This document shows positions 34,182-44,603 of a DNA stretch of 64,000 nucleotides, piece by piece. Each line of letters starts with the position of its first letter. Position 1 is the first letter of the stretch. The translations under genes were made by a program, and so were the position numbers. Source of the stretch: Siphonodentalium dalli (lineage: Eukaryota > Mollusca > Scaphopoda > Gadilida > Siphonodentaliidae). The notes under the pieces are model-generated. The model worked only from the letters and a program-made list of their open reading frames with translations. It ran no database searches and was not told the origin of the DNA. The DNA lies in the NCBI GenBank assembly GCA_032622095.1, contig CP136064.1:249459827-249523826 (forward strand), written 5' to 3'.

Positions 34182-34203
34182 TTATTGTTCTCCGAATGTC
34201 GAG
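34182..34203 (+). repeat. 22 bp repeat, right copy
   Basis: Identical to 33736-33757. Together they show the pre-insertion tandem and fix the TTA target duplication. Confidence 0.85.
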
Positions 34204-34295
34204 TTATAGTTCAATAATACACAGTTTTTGTTCTCCGGAAGCCGACTCGTCTCTATCACTTGTCGGTTCTGAAATAAAACGCACACAAAGAAACA

Positions 34296-34623
34296 GAGTG
34301 ATCACATATTGATTTTTGAAATCAATTATTTTTCACCACCGGTACTTTTTAGTGGCCGGGTAAAAAGTCGACGAGAAGACGTTCTTGGACCAAATTGCGG
34401 ATAAAGATGGATCACTCTAAAATCAAGTGGATTTTGTGCGTCAGATATTTGACAAACCGGCCAAATTTTGTTAAACAAAATGTTGATAAATAACATGTTC
34501 TGGGAAATTTTATACTTTTGTTGACTGGTTAGCATTAGTTTTGGGCAATTAATCGATACTGATAACTGAAGCGGCATTTCAGAAAATGATGATATGGGGA
34601 CCATCGAATCGGATTGAGTAACT
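34296..34623 (-). mobile_element. Family E element, truncated copy 2
   Basis: TTTTTAGTGGCC, GTCAGATATTTGACAAAC, TTGACTGGTTAGCATTA and CGAATCGGATTGAGTAACT before TTAA (34624-34627) match 23520-23830 closely. The opposite TTAA end is missing, as in the 23.5 kb copy. Confidence 0.75.
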
Positions 34624-34848
34624 TTAAGTGGTATATATATATCACTACCTACATCACAAATTATGTCTCTAACCCGTCGCATCATGCAGCCGTTCAAGTA
34701 GCTTCTATCTGGAACCCATGCAGTGGATGAGCTCGATATCTGTTGCATGAGGTATTGTACTTTCGAATGAAAGGGATTACATGTATTTTACATCTATTAA
34801 ATGTTAAACATCAGACTGCTATAGAAATATAACATTGTTTATCTATTG
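34624..34848. other. Upstream region of the GT61 gene
   Basis: Probably intronic or 5' flanking. TATATATATATCAC at 34632 is a weak TATA-like tract. Nothing here decides where transcription begins. Confidence 0.3.
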
Positions 34849-34851
34849 CAG
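34836..34851 (+). promoter_or_regulatory. Likely 3' splice site in the GT61 leader
   Basis: TTGTTTATCTATTGCAG is a good acceptor (pyrimidine-rich tract, CAG) 57 bases before the ATG. It suggests a spliced 5' untranslated exon farther upstream that I cannot locate. Confidence 0.5.
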
Positions 34852-34908
34852 GACCCTTCAGTAATGATGACTTGCTGTGTCACATATAGACGTCGGTGAA
34901 TTGTGACA

Positions 34909-36255
34909 ATGCTGTTCAAATTTCGTCAAGTGAAAAAGTTGCTAAAACGCGGAAAAATTCTGCTAATGATAGCCATCTTGATCGTTGTCACTGTGGTCAA
35001 GATATGGTCTAGTGACGACCAGCAGAATGAAATAAACGACACGATACGTATGACGGAAAGGGAAACACACGAATCACCAGAGCAGGGCACAACGCGTGTG
35101 TTACATCCTTCTTCACAAGAGTTCATCCATGTACCCGAAAGATCGGTTCAGAATTGTACCAGCGCTGTTCAGCAGTATGGTGCTAGTTTTAACGTAATAC
35201 TAAAATTCGCAGGCATATTTACCAGTCGTGTTCATGGTGTGCGACAAGGTGGCGAAAACCTCACAGCCGTCATGAAAAGGCCAGCACAGGAGGAATACTT
35301 CTCGTTTTCTAAAGGGTTTATTGAAGTTGAGTGTCAAGGTAAAATATCACCACAACATCCAGGAATGCAAAGGGATCATTTCAAAAGTTTGTTCTCTTCG
35401 GTCTCAAATTCTCCAAAAGTTAACTGTGATGGTTTCCATGGAAACGCGTTGTTGGTTCATAGAGTTGATTACGCTAACCTGTATTGGGCCATGATCGATC
35501 TCCACAATGCATATTGCGCAGCAGTGTCCAATAAACTTAATCTGCGGGATGTTAGTTTGATAATATTAGATGCACATCCGGCGTCTATGGTGGACCAGTT
35601 TTGGAAAATTATTTTTGGTTCCATGTACAGGATTCCACAACTTCCGACCAGCAACTGTTTCCGTCAAGTGATCTGGTCGGCTCCTGTGTGTTGTGGTCCT
35701 ATTACACGCAAGAAAGCAAACAAGGATTCCCTCACTAAATTCCGTGATGTTATATACAGCAATAGTGGTTTTCACTCCAGTCCTCTCGTTTGTGATTCAC
35801 TAAATATCACGATAATATTAAGACGAGACTATGTTGCACATCCAAGAAATCCAACTGGAAAAATCATGCGGAAAATATCTAACGAAAATTCGTTGATTTC
35901 TGATCTGAGAAAAGACTACCCTCATTATGCAATAAACGGTGTCCAAATGGATTCATTATCGGCCAGTGAACAGATTAAGTTGTTGGGTGAGACAGATATT
36001 CTCGTTGGCGTTCATGGTGCGGGGTTGGCCAGTGTTGTTTTGCTCAAGGACAACGCGACTTTGATTGAGTTGTTCCCAAATTCATACCGGCGGCATAAAA
36101 ATCAACACTTTGAGGAGTTAGCTAGGTATTGTGGAAGGAAATATAGGAGCTGGTACAGCGATGATAAGAATAAGACTGATGAGTATGTCCATGTTCCTCA
36201 CAAGATTCTTACGGGTCTCATCAAAGCTTCGGTGCTTCAGACATGCAAGTCTTGA
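34909..36255 (+). CDS. GT61 family glycosyltransferase, type II membrane protein
   Basis: A 448-codon uninterrupted frame. The first ATG is at 34909; the preceding GTG at 34903 is not a plausible eukaryotic start. A short basic cytosolic tail (residues 1-16) precedes one membrane anchor (about 17-33, ILLMIAILIVVTVV), then a lumenal domain with six NxS/T sites (the first two at N43 and N82). RVDYANLYWAMIDLHNAY (185-202) and DILVGVHGAGLAS (HGAG at 369-372), followed by LIELFPNSY (E387), are the hallmark blocks of GT61 (DUF563). Family members include EOGT, POMGNT2 and plant and mollusc N-glycan core beta-1,2-xylosyltransferase. The DYANLY block with a following D-x-H segment looks nearest the xylosyltransferase side, an inference. 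It should act in ER or Golgi on glycoproteins using a sugar nucleotide. No stop, frameshift or intron within the frame; the length is typical for the family. It is the only convincing host gene here. Confidence 0.9.
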   Translation: MLFKFRQVKKLLKRGKILLMIAILIVVTVVKIWSSDDQQNEINDTIRMTERETHESPEQGTTRVLHPSSQEFIHVPERSVQNCTSAVQQYGASFNVILKFAGIFTSRVHGVRQGGENLTAVMKRPAQEEYFSFSKGFIEVECQGKISPQHPGMQRDHFKSLFSSVSNSPKVNCDGFHGNALLVHRVDYANLYWAMIDLHNAYCAAVSNKLNLRDVSLIILDAHPASMVDQFWKIIFGSMYRIPQLPTSNCFRQVIWSAPVCCGPITRKKANKDSLTKFRDVIYSNSGFHSSPLVCDSLNITIILRRDYVAHPRNPTGKIMRKISNENSLISDLRKDYPHYAINGVQMDSLSASEQIKLLGETDILVGVHGAGLASVVLLKDNATLIELFPNSYRRHKNQHFEELARYCGRKYRSWYSDDKNKTDEYVHVPHKILTGLIKASVLQTCKS

Positions 36256-36662
36256 TTTCATTTTAATATGATTTTAACACCTTTCATTTTAGTCTAATGT
36301 TTAGGTTATACATGCTCAATCTAATCGAAAATAGACAACATGACGAAATAGGCCCAATTATTCTTCCAAATTCAATATTTCTTCAAGAGCTTTCCGATGA
36401 ATGGCAACAAGCCATATTTCCGACTAAATCCTGAAAAATTACCCATAATTATACTGTGGTTAAGAAGTTGATTACTTAGAGCATTACTGTATGGTGCTAT
36501 ACATATTTGACTTAACCCTTCCCTGACGGGAGCTGTTCTCAGCTATACCTCATAAATTGATCGACCTATTTTTATCACGGAAACCTGACAAAAGTGAGAA
36601 TTTGCTTTAATTTGGTCTTTGTTATTATATTGTTTGTTGTTGCCCCCATCTAGTTGCATCGA
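36256..36662 (+). other. Probable 3' untranslated and flanking region of the GT61 gene
   Basis: No AATAAA is seen soon after the stop codon. The segment 36391-36495 (AACAAGCCATATTTCCGACT, TGAAAAATTACCCATAATTA) is repeated in reverse at 58245-58342. TTAACCCTTCCCTGACGGG at 36512 resembles the end of the TTAA element that follows. Confidence 0.4.
36391..36495 (+). repeat. Dispersed repeat, inverted mate at 58.2 kb
   Basis: About 100 bp with roughly 80 percent identity to the reverse complement of 58245-58342. It lies just downstream of the GT61 stop codon, so it may be part of its 3' untranslated region. Confidence 0.65.
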
Positions 36663-36666
36663 TTAA

Positions 36667-36939
36667 CCCTTCCATGCATGATTGGAGTTTCTTGAAGTTT
36701 TTTGAAAACCCTGTGCCAATTCATTCTCTTTTATATTCGAGTTTCCCATAGTGAGCATGCCTATATAAGAGAATACTTTGGCCTAACACGGGTCTAACAC
36801 TATTTGCCTTGACAGTGTGAGCCATTGCATTCTCTTATATATGCGAGTATCGAACCTATGGTAGACTCGCATTATTTAAGATAATGCACTGGCACGGGAT
36901 CTTTAATGCTACACCAGCGAAAATCCTACCACGAAGGGG
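36667..36939. mobile_element. piggyBac-like TTAA MITE carrying decayed family A hairpins, copy 1
   Basis: TTAA (36663-36666) CCCTTCC at the left and GAAGGGG TTAA (36940-36943) at the right. TTAA next to CCCT-type ends is the established piggyBac pattern. Inside are two diverged family A hairpins (CTGTGCCAATTCATTCTCTT at 36711 and ATTGCATTCTCTTATATATG at 36823) facing each other. Confidence 0.65.
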
Positions 36940-36943
36940 TTAA

Positions 36944-37182
36944 AGAGGTAAGTGCATGGGTAGGCCCGGAACGCTTGGCTAAACACATTTTTATTGCACT
37001 TTTAGTATGTAAACTTCTCCTTTTGATTAATATTGTTCCTCGGTTATCGCAGTTTGTCATACATTAGCTCGGTCGGGTACGACCATTGGACGATTGTCAT
37101 ATGCATGCTCAACGTTTCGTCACAATAACACCAGCTGCATATATGGCTATGTTCACAGTTGCCAAAAGTGCCAGACATTCTT
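36944..37182. other. Spacer
   Basis: No gene or repeat is recognised. Confidence 0.35.
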
Positions 37183-37379
37183 TTATATTTACATACACCT
37201 GATATCTCTTCCGATTTCCCCATAGCGTTACGGTAGACACGCCCCCTTATTCAATGCGTTCATAAACCTATGAACGTAACGTGACGTCACTTCCAATGTC
37301 GTTCATAGGTTTATGAACACATTGGTCCCGGAAATGACCGGGGATTGTCGGACATTGCCGACTGCTTGAGTATCTATAG
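37183..37379 (+). repeat. Family N hairpin repeat, left copy
   Basis: About 197 bp matching the reverse complement of 60768-60957. It includes ATATCTCTTCCGATTTCCCC, TACGGTAGACACGCCCCC and CTGCTTGAGTATCTA. Its centre is itself a hairpin, GTTCATAAACCTATGAACG against CGTTCATAGGTTTATGAAC, with TGACGTCA between the stems. Confidence 0.88.
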
Positions 37380-37819
37380 AGTACGTCCGAATTTGGCAAG
37401 AAATTTATTTTGGTCTATAATCAGTGTTGTTGCCCGGTTTTACTGAACGTTGATGTTCAAAAATCCCGTTACTTATCATTTTCCTTACCGCTACAAATAT
37501 TCCCCCAACCTCACAAATATATCATTATGGTAGAACGGCGGGTTGTCGATTTCTTATACACAACCGAAACTTAATTGTTAGTTTCAGTTATCGTTCTTGA
37601 AATCAACACGTCTACATTAGTTACTAGCTAAACAAGACAGTTTGTCATATGTGTATACTAAACTGTGAAATTGCGTTTTTTTTCCGTTCTTCAAGAACGT
37701 ATTCTCAAAATGTTTGGTTTTCCAAAAAACGAGGATTCGCACTTTCTGAACTGAACTCCATGCGTTCATTTAAATAGATGAATAAATAGTGGGAAAGACA
37801 GACAATCCTAGTTCATAAT
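37380..37819. other. Spacer
   Basis: No gene. TATTCCCCCAACCTCAC is the only GC-richer tract. Confidence 0.35.
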
Positions 37820-37846
37820 GAATTTAAGTATATAAATATAAATAAT

Positions 37847-37986
37847 AAACGGCGGATTCAACGTGGTCATGGGTTTTGACCGCGATAAAAAATCAGCAAA
37901 CTCCGCATGAACCCCTTCGGGGTTCATGCAGTTTGCTGATTTTTTCTCGCGGTCAAAATCCCATGACCACATTGAAACCGCCGTTT
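37847..37986. repeat. Family G hairpin 1
   Basis: Arms of about 65-68 bp: GGCGGATTCAACGTGGTCAT pairs with ATGACCACATTGAAACCGCC, with a tip of AACCCCTTCGGGGTT. There are a few mismatches in the mid stem. Confidence 0.93.
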
Positions 37987-38220
37987 ATTTCTTATATGAA
38001 ATACAACGAAAAAGCGAAATATGAAAATACAGCGAAATAGCAAAATAGTACGAAAAATCGAAATAGGAAAATACAGCGAAATATAGAGCGAAATATAGAA
38101 ATTGGAAATTATTTTTATAAACGAAATAACGGAGATATTTGAAAAAGTGTTTTTGAAGAAATAACGGACATATTTGGAGAAGTGTTTTAAAGAGTAAGTA
38201 AGTATATAAATATAAATAAT

Positions 38221-38360
38221 AAACGGCGGATTCAACGTGGTCATGGGTTTTGACCGCGATAAAAAATCAGCAAACTCCGCATGAACCCCTTCGGGGTTCA
38301 TGTAGTTTGCTGAATTTTTCTCGCGGTCAAAATCCCATGACCACATTGAAACCGCCGTTC
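38221..38360. repeat. Family G hairpin 2
   Basis: Nearly identical to hairpin 1 over 140 bp, with the same orientation of the mismatched stem positions. This shows direct duplication and not inversion. Confidence 0.93.
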
Positions 38361-38370
38361 ATTTCTTATG

Positions 38371-38900
38371 TATCCATTTCGGTATGGAAAGCTACAATGT
38401 GTCAGAAATATAAAATAATGCTTATAAAATGCATCTCTATCACGGCCAACTACATGAGAAGTAATGCATATGTAGTTCCACTAGTATAGCCTGTTTTAAC
38501 ATATTTTTGCGGGTCAGGTTACTGTAACTCATGCATGCAGTATTTATGTCTTTGTTACTTGTTTTCTCACCCATACACTTGTTCAATGTAATATTTTGGT
38601 TTTACCTTTCAGTTATTAATAAATAATAATAATAAAAAAGTTAATAATAAATAATTAATAATATATAAATAGCATGCAAATATCTCGCAAGAATCAATCA
38701 TACAGGCATTATATGGCAATGTGTTGGTATCGCCGTTACATATATGGAACGACCGAATTATTACTTCTCATGTCGTTAGCTTTGGTAAATATTCATGTAT
38801 ATATTCATATATCCACGTTGCCCCTCGTGTTTGGGCACCATATGGTTTTCTATGAGAAAATGCTTTCAAAACGTATAGGCTACGTACACAGCGTGATACA
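38371..38900. mobile_element. Degenerate family C MITE with internal insertion
   Basis: Contains, in family C order, TATAAAATGCATCT with CTACATGAGAAGTAA, TCTCGCAAGAATCAATC, GTATCGCCGTTACA, TACTTCTCATG and GGGCACCATATGG. The terminal GGGTACG is not recognisable. An AATAATAAT tract near 38618-38670 interrupts it. Confidence 0.6.
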
Positions 38901-39066
38901 TTTCCTGGCACAGTTCGTGGAATTCTCTATAGATGGTTATCTGGTGCACACTATTGAGTGATCAATTGTGGAATTCCAGAATATGTGCATTTATTATGTG
39001 CTTGCCTATAAAATAGCGGCAAATTACCGAAACCCAGTCGTCGTATGTATCTATTAGAAGCCACAG
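38901..39066. other. Spacer
   Basis: No gene or repeat is recognised. Confidence 0.3.
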
Positions 39067-39096
39067 TTAACCCTTTACCCAACAGAACGGCCCTGT

Positions 39097-39165
39097 GCCA
39101 ATGCATTCTCTTATATATGCGAGTCGACCATAGGTCGCCTCGCATATATAAGAGAATGCATTGGC
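39097..39165. repeat. Family A hairpin in TTAA element, left
   Basis: A 69 bp near-perfect palindrome, GCCAATGCATTCTCTTATAT to its complement, with a GTCGACCATAGGTCGC centre. Confidence 0.95.
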
Positions 39166-39244
39166 TTAACACATTAAAAATTATAAAATTGTTAAAGAAT
39201 GTAAGAAAAAATGGTAAAAAGTGTTAAAAAAAGATTTTTTTTAG

Positions 39245-39313
39245 GCCAATGCATTCTCTTATATATGCGAGGCGACCTATGGTCGACTCGCATATATAAG
39301 AGAATGCATTGGC
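39245..39313. repeat. Family A hairpin in TTAA element, right
   Basis: The same 69 bp palindrome with its asymmetric centre inverted, so the two hairpins are themselves the terminal inverted repeats of the unit. Confidence 0.95.
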
Positions 39314-39466
39314 ACAGGGCATAACTGTAACCATCACAATGTGGTCAATGAGCCGGTTCCAATGAAACCCATATTTGTATGGTTATATTGAGACAGACCG
39401 AAGATAATTTAGGCTGTTGCAGCTTTATTTGGCCGGTTTTGGCCGGTTTGTTGGGTAAAGGGTTAA

Positions 39467-39704
39467 ATACGATTTCGTTTTTTCACTGTAACTTTCGTTA
39501 TTTCACTGTAGCTTGCTGGTGTTTTACGCGACCGCGAATTAATACGTCCAGTACATACCGGACTCTTTCTTACCGGATTAATACGCCCAGTCCATACCGG
39601 ACTCTTTTTTTCGGACTGTATTGTTCAATTTGTTATATTATTAAAAGTGAAAATGCCGCATAATTTAGCAATTTTGAGCATTAATAAGGTGCATATAATA
39701 AATA
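39467..39704. other. Spacer with short repeats
   Basis: CCAGTACATACCGGACTCTT and CCAGTCCATACCGGACTCTT lie about 40 bp apart (near 39547 and 39588). No gene. Confidence 0.4.
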
Positions 39705-39852
39705 GAGGATCTTAAATGAGTTTCTATTTTATACGGAATTTATCAACCGAGTTCACTAAATTCGATTTGAGCCGAGGTTTACCGAGGCTCAAATAGAATT
39801 TAGTGGACGAGGTTGATAAATTACGTATAAAATAGAACGAGTTTGAGATATT
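39705..39852. repeat. Family H hairpin 1
   Basis: Left arm TCTATTTTATACGGAATTTATCAACC and onward, right arm GGACGAGGTTGATAAATTACG and onward, tip near GCCGAGGTTTACCGAGGC. It shares TTTATCAACC(T/G)CGTCCACT with hairpin 2 at 52129-52243. The flank continues as TTTTTTATCACATGATCAT, answered by ATCATGTGATAAAAAGG at about 39990. Confidence 0.85.
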
Positions 39853-40016
39853 TTTTATCACATGATCATATAATCGCTAAAATTTTATCGAAAAGAACAA
39901 CAATTAACTGGATCCAGCGTGACGTCATTGCACGCGACGATATTACACGTGTCTATTACGCTCGAATATTACATCGGAAAATAGTGCTAATCATGTGATA
40001 AAAAGGAATGCCTACA

Positions 40017-40128
40017 TTTTGTTTGTTTGAATACCTGAAACATCTCATTCGTGTCTGGAAAGAATATAGAAATCGATGTTTCTTTCAGACACTCATGCAT
40101 GAGATATTTCTGTATTCAAACAAATACT
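40017..40128. repeat. Imperfect hairpin, 112 bp
   Basis: TTTGTTTGTTTGAATACCTG at the left pairs with ATTCAAACAAATAC at the right, with inner AACATCTCAT(TC)GTGTCTG against CAGACACTCATGCATGAGAT. Confidence 0.75.
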
Positions 40129-40962
40129 GAAGATATTCTCTATATCTTCGATTGTTTTACCGTATATTATTACATTAGACTGTAGTAAATGATGGGGAAT
40201 GTGCATTGTGTACATAGAGTGTCTCTCATATCATATAGCATAATAGAGTCCCCCCTTCCCACAACAACAAAAAATGCAAATTTCTATTTTAAAAATATAA
40301 TCGACAAATCATTTATTTCGCGAATGTCGGAAAGATGGTCTATTTCTTCCTATAATAAGTTTGCTATAGTTTTCTGGGTTTTAAATCATAAAAATGAATC
40401 GAAGACCCCTGTTCGGAAACGCTTCTATCAATTAACGTTTATTTTATTTCGAATTTCTGGCATAAAATACAGTCAATTTGGGACATTTTACGGCTCGCGT
40501 TCGTTAGGAGCATGCGGGATAACTGTATCTGAAAATTCTAAAAATAGTAACGAAAAATGATCCCAATTGATTACCCCATTATATAAGATTGAAGTGTTTC
40601 CGGACAGGTGTCATCGACTCATATTTATTATTTTATACCCCGGAAACTATATAAAACGTATTTAGGAAGAGATAGACAATCTTTAAACAGTCGCCAATGT
40701 GAATCCGATAGGTGACTTGCGGACACTCTGAATCTATGCATATACGTGTATATATGCAATATGTGATACATCTTAACATTGTCATTTTGTTCTGTTTTAA
40801 TTTGTTAAATTGGTCTTCTTCAAATGTCGTTTTATTGTTACTTGCCTTTGCCACAGGGGTATATATATCATTGAATTGTATACATGTGCTTATATGTAGT
40901 TGAGGCGATAATGGTGGTGGTGTTGAAAATTCAAATTGACCAAGAGCGCCTCCAGGTGTTAG
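40129..40962. other. Spacer before the TIR transposon
   Basis: No supported gene. A 123-codon plus frame (40189-40560) is rich in S, N, K and I with no domain, signal or splice context. I treat it as chance. Confidence 0.4.
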
Positions 40963-41095
40963 TATAGTCGTTGTGGTGATTTTGGAGGGTGAACGTAGAA
41001 AAAATTGTTATAAAGCCAGGTTTGGTGTCATTTTGACCGGGAATGTTTGGACAACAATATATCCAAAATCCGCTAAAATCCGCTTTGGGGAAATG
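40963..41095 (+). repeat. Left terminal inverted repeat of the transposon
   Basis: GAAAAAATTGTTATAAAGCC and ATCCAAAATCCGCTAAAATC match the reverse complement of 44886-45013, with two small indels. Confidence 0.85.
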
Positions 41096-41666
41096 TTTTT
41101 ACAGTCATTTGAATACAGGACGTTTCGTCATTATGCCACAAAATTACGTAATGCAGATAAATACAAACAGTTTACTTGTGTTAGCTCGCAAACCATTAAT
41201 GCGTGGCAAGTTCGCATGGATAATTGTCATATGATGATACGACAACATGACCCACCACAGTGTAAGCCATATTTGCCCCCACTAATAAAGAGCGTTCAGT
41301 AAAATACCATACATAAAGAGCGTTTTGTGAGCGTTGGAGGAAAACACCACAATAAGCCATGTGTGCGCTCCAGTGATAAAGCACGTTATCATAGAACGAC
41401 ATAACGCACTTCACTGCAGTTGTGCAAACCACAAGTCGCATTGTTCAGTTGTTTCTAATATATCACTTCGATTTGTATCTCTAATTGTGAAAGTTGTAAA
41501 AGTAGCTTTTATAGGAGTCGGACACATGTTTCCTGTTGAAACCTAACGGTGACAACGTACGCAGGAGATTTGTTTTGGTTAATTTGATTGCTTCATTCGT
41601 TGTTCTCGTGTTCTGTTTTATTATTGCATATTTATTCTCGCTCTATTTCATTTCTCATTGTTGATA
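41096..41666 (+). promoter_or_regulatory. 5' region of the transposon gene
   Basis: Non-coding leader with two ATAAAGAGCGTT words (41286 and 41315). This 11-12 base motif recurs in family D, family J and the 327 bp satellite. No TATA box stands out. Confidence 0.3.
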
Positions 41667-44603
41667 ATGGCCGACAATCGTACCGTCGGCGATGAGCTTA
41701 ACCCAGCTGAAGACCTCTGTGTCATATGTGGTTTTGGTTTTGTTAATGATCCACCGGTAAAGGTGGGGGCAAAAGGTATTGTGACTCTCATAAGCTGTTG
41801 TGGACAACGGGGCCGACCTAATTTGAAACAATACCTCACCGCGCGCAGCCAGGTGACGCCTGTCGACAAAGTGCTGGTGCATGCAGGTTGCCGGAGAGAT
41901 TTTACCGACACAAAAAGAAAGACACAAGATAATTTGGTGGTTTCAGAAGCGAAAAGACTACGATCTGATGCAACGCCAATCAATATAGCAGAAGACTGCT
42001 TAATATGTGGAGTTCATACAAGCACTGATGTTAGACACCCAGATAGGTCCACACCAATGAGCCAAGTAGAGACCATCCCTATCAGGGACAAGCTCTTACA
42101 ATGCTGTGCGCATAGACAGGATGCTTTAGCATATGACGTGGAGAAGCGCATTCAAGGGCGCATTGACTTGGTAGCAGCATAGGCCGTTTACCACCACGGA
42201 TATCTGACTCGATTCTTGCAAGGCAAGGATGTGAGTCAACCCGAGACAGGAAAAGCAGGTCGAAGATCAGATCAGGGTATGAAACATTGGTTCGAAACGA
42301 TTTGTAATTGGTTCGAGACAGAAGCTGGCGCTGAATTAACACTGTTAGTGAGTTACATTCCAGAATGGTTGAATTCGCAGGCGAGTCAGAGGTTTATACT
42401 ATTAAAAGTTTGAAAGGTAACTTAGAGGAATACTATGCAGAATTCATTTTCTTCGCCGAGGTTAAGGGACGGAAGGATGTCGTTTGTTTTCGAAATATGG
42501 CCAAATTCATTATAAATGAAAAGTGGTACACTGATAAAAACAGGATTTAGATGAGGAGGCAGACAGGATTGTCTTGACTGCAGCAAGAATAATAAAAGCA
42601 CAAATAAGGGAGGCCGATTACAGTCGCGAATCTTATCCACCCAGTGACGCTATATCTATTATTAGTCAGGGGCGAAATTCGATCCCGAATCACCTGCAAA
42701 GCCTACTAAAGATTTTAATTCCGTCCGATGTCAAGCAGAATAGCATCGGTCATTCCATTGTACATGGTGCTCGTCCACATTCGGTTATAACACCAACGCT
42801 GTTTGGACTGGGTGTAGAAATGGACGATGTGTTTGGTTCCAAATGGCTAGTGAACGAGTTATCCCGGTTGGGATTCTCTGTTACCCACGATGAAGTTGAG
42901 AGGTACAAGCAATCCGTCATTCAGACCGAAACGCCCAGTCAAATACTAACTGACTATGCCTTCGTTCAGTGGGTGGCAGATAATGTCGACCACAACATAG
43001 CAACTCTAGATGGCAAGGGGACCTTCCATGGAATGGGGATAGTTGCAATATCTGCACCCATGAATCAATCAGCACTGAACATGAAATCGCGTGTAATCAT
43101 GAGACAAAAGCGGTTGAGGGTTGATGAGCTCGTGAAAAACAAAGGAGTGTCCATCTCCCAATATGTTGATGTTATTGGCAAAGGAATTTCCAATATCAAA
43201 CTGAAATCTATTCTTCATTTTGCCACACCATATACCCTCCCATCTGACCTCAGCACAGATCTGCTGTGGCACTCAGCATGCTTTTTCAGTAAGAGTGAAA
43301 AACCTAGCGCGAACTGGTCAGGTTTCATGCAAAGTGCTTACTCGCAGGACGACACTCTGACCGCTGAGAAATCAGATGTTCTGTTCCTTCCCATCATCGA
43401 TCTGAATCCGTCAGATGACGATTGCATTTATTCTACACTCATTTATGTTGAGGAACAGGCACGTAGATTGAACATCCACACGCCATGTATCACTTTCGAC
43501 CAGCCGTTGTGGCTCAAGGCTGTAAACATAATAAGTTCTAAGTCGATGAACATTGTGTGTAGGCTGGGCGGATTTCACACTGTAGTGAGCTTCATGGGGA
43601 GTATCGGTTCGATGATGAAGGGGTCGGGGTTAGAAGAAGCTTTGGAGAAAGTGTACGGTCAGAACACAGTGACCCATATGATATCTGGAAAGGCAGTGTC
43701 GAGGGCATTGCGTGGTTACTACCTAGTTGAGGCTGCGCTTTTCAAAAAGTTGATAGCTGAAGTTGTCCCAGTTGAAAAGGACGGCAGTTCTGCGGACATC
43801 GAATCGGCAATGGAACAAGATGACATAGAAGCCTCACACATGCAACATGGTGATGTACACGTTGTTGGTGAAAACACGATGGGCAAAATGCACCAGAGTG
43901 AAATGGGCAGAATACAAAACTGCGTGAAGAGATTGAAATTGGTGTTGTTCCTATATCCGCGGCTGCGGACTCAACTGAACTGTTGAAGGTCGAGCAATGT
44001 ATCAATTGTTATAAATCACTGCTTGTCAAAGAATCCCTCACAGCAAAATTGTGGGTGCAGTATATGGATTATGTGCAAACCCTAAAGAACTTCATCCGTG
44101 CTGAGCGAACAGGGGATTGGAATCTGCATATTGTAACATTAGGGAAGATGCTGAACCTCTTCGCAGCCACTAGTCATATAAATTACGCAAAGAGCTGCAG
44201 ACTATATCTCCAAATGATGCTAGAATTACCAGTGAAGCATCATTGTGTACATCAGTGTTTGAGGAACATGGCTTCCATGTAGCCCGTAGAAGTAGCAGAT
44301 TCTGGGCGGGGTTATCAACCGATCTTATACACTGAATAATGACGTATTGAATGCTGAGGGGTGGGGTTGGGAACGACGTGGTGAGGATCTTTCCCCAGTC
44401 ACGACTGACCAGAATGCAGCCCAAGACGAATTGCTCAAGTTTGTACGGTGCAAGTGTAAGATGTCACAAAAAAACCATGTGACACCAATGTGTGTACATG
44501 TCGCAAACATGGTCTGAAATGTGTTATCGCTTGTGGAGATTGTCGTGGAGAGGGCTGCGTGAATTCAGAAGAGGTTCTGATAGATGACGAGGGTGAGGTC
44601 TGA
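41667..44603 (+). pseudogene. Zinc-cluster/CXC-type transposon protein, multiply disrupted
   Basis: An ATG at 41667 starts a frame with CVICGFGF (C-x2-C), CCGQRGR and VHAGCRRDFTD, then a second cluster EDCLICG...CCAHRQDALAYDVEKRI and DLVAA. Homology then runs with breaks: a TAG at 42181; frame changes near 42340, 42543, 43910 and 44245; a stop with frame change near 44330; and a frame change near 44475 in an A run. The longest intact part (42574-43986) holds LFGLGVEMDDVFGSKWL, CITFDQPLWLKAVN and RLGGFHTVVSFMGSIGSMM. The end has RCKCKM, then CTCRKHGLKCVIACGDCRGE, a tesmin/CXC-like cluster, with TGA at 44601. I recognise this as a protein type repeated in many marine invertebrate genomes, but do not know a named superfamily for it. 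A DDE-type core around TFDQPLW is a guess. Not functional as written. Confidence 0.75.

Larger units (their letters stand above)
37823..38370 (+). mobile_element. Family G element: two identical hairpins flanking a GCGAAAT array
   Basis: Two 140 bp palindromes (37847-37986 and 38221-38360), in the same orientation at an offset of 374 bp, enclose about 235 bp of short GCGAAATA-type repeats. Each is preceded by GTATATAAATATAAATAATA. A third hairpin with an inverted array is at 60221-60610. There is no coding potential; open frames through it come from the array. Confidence 0.85.
39071..39462. mobile_element. piggyBac-like TTAA MITE with nested family A element, copy 2
   Basis: TTAA (39067-39070) CCCTTTACCCAACA at the left is mirrored by TGTTGGGTAAAGGG TTAA (39463-39466) at the right. 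Inside, 39091-39319 is a complete family A unit from CCCTGTGCC to GGCACAGGG. The inner unit may be a later insertion or a fixed part of the element; copy 1 at 36667 has the same arrangement in decayed form. Confidence 0.8.

Noticed and set aside
40189-40560. A 123-codon plus-strand frame
   Set aside because: No domain, signal sequence, splice context or repeat relationship; composition matches AT-rich noise.
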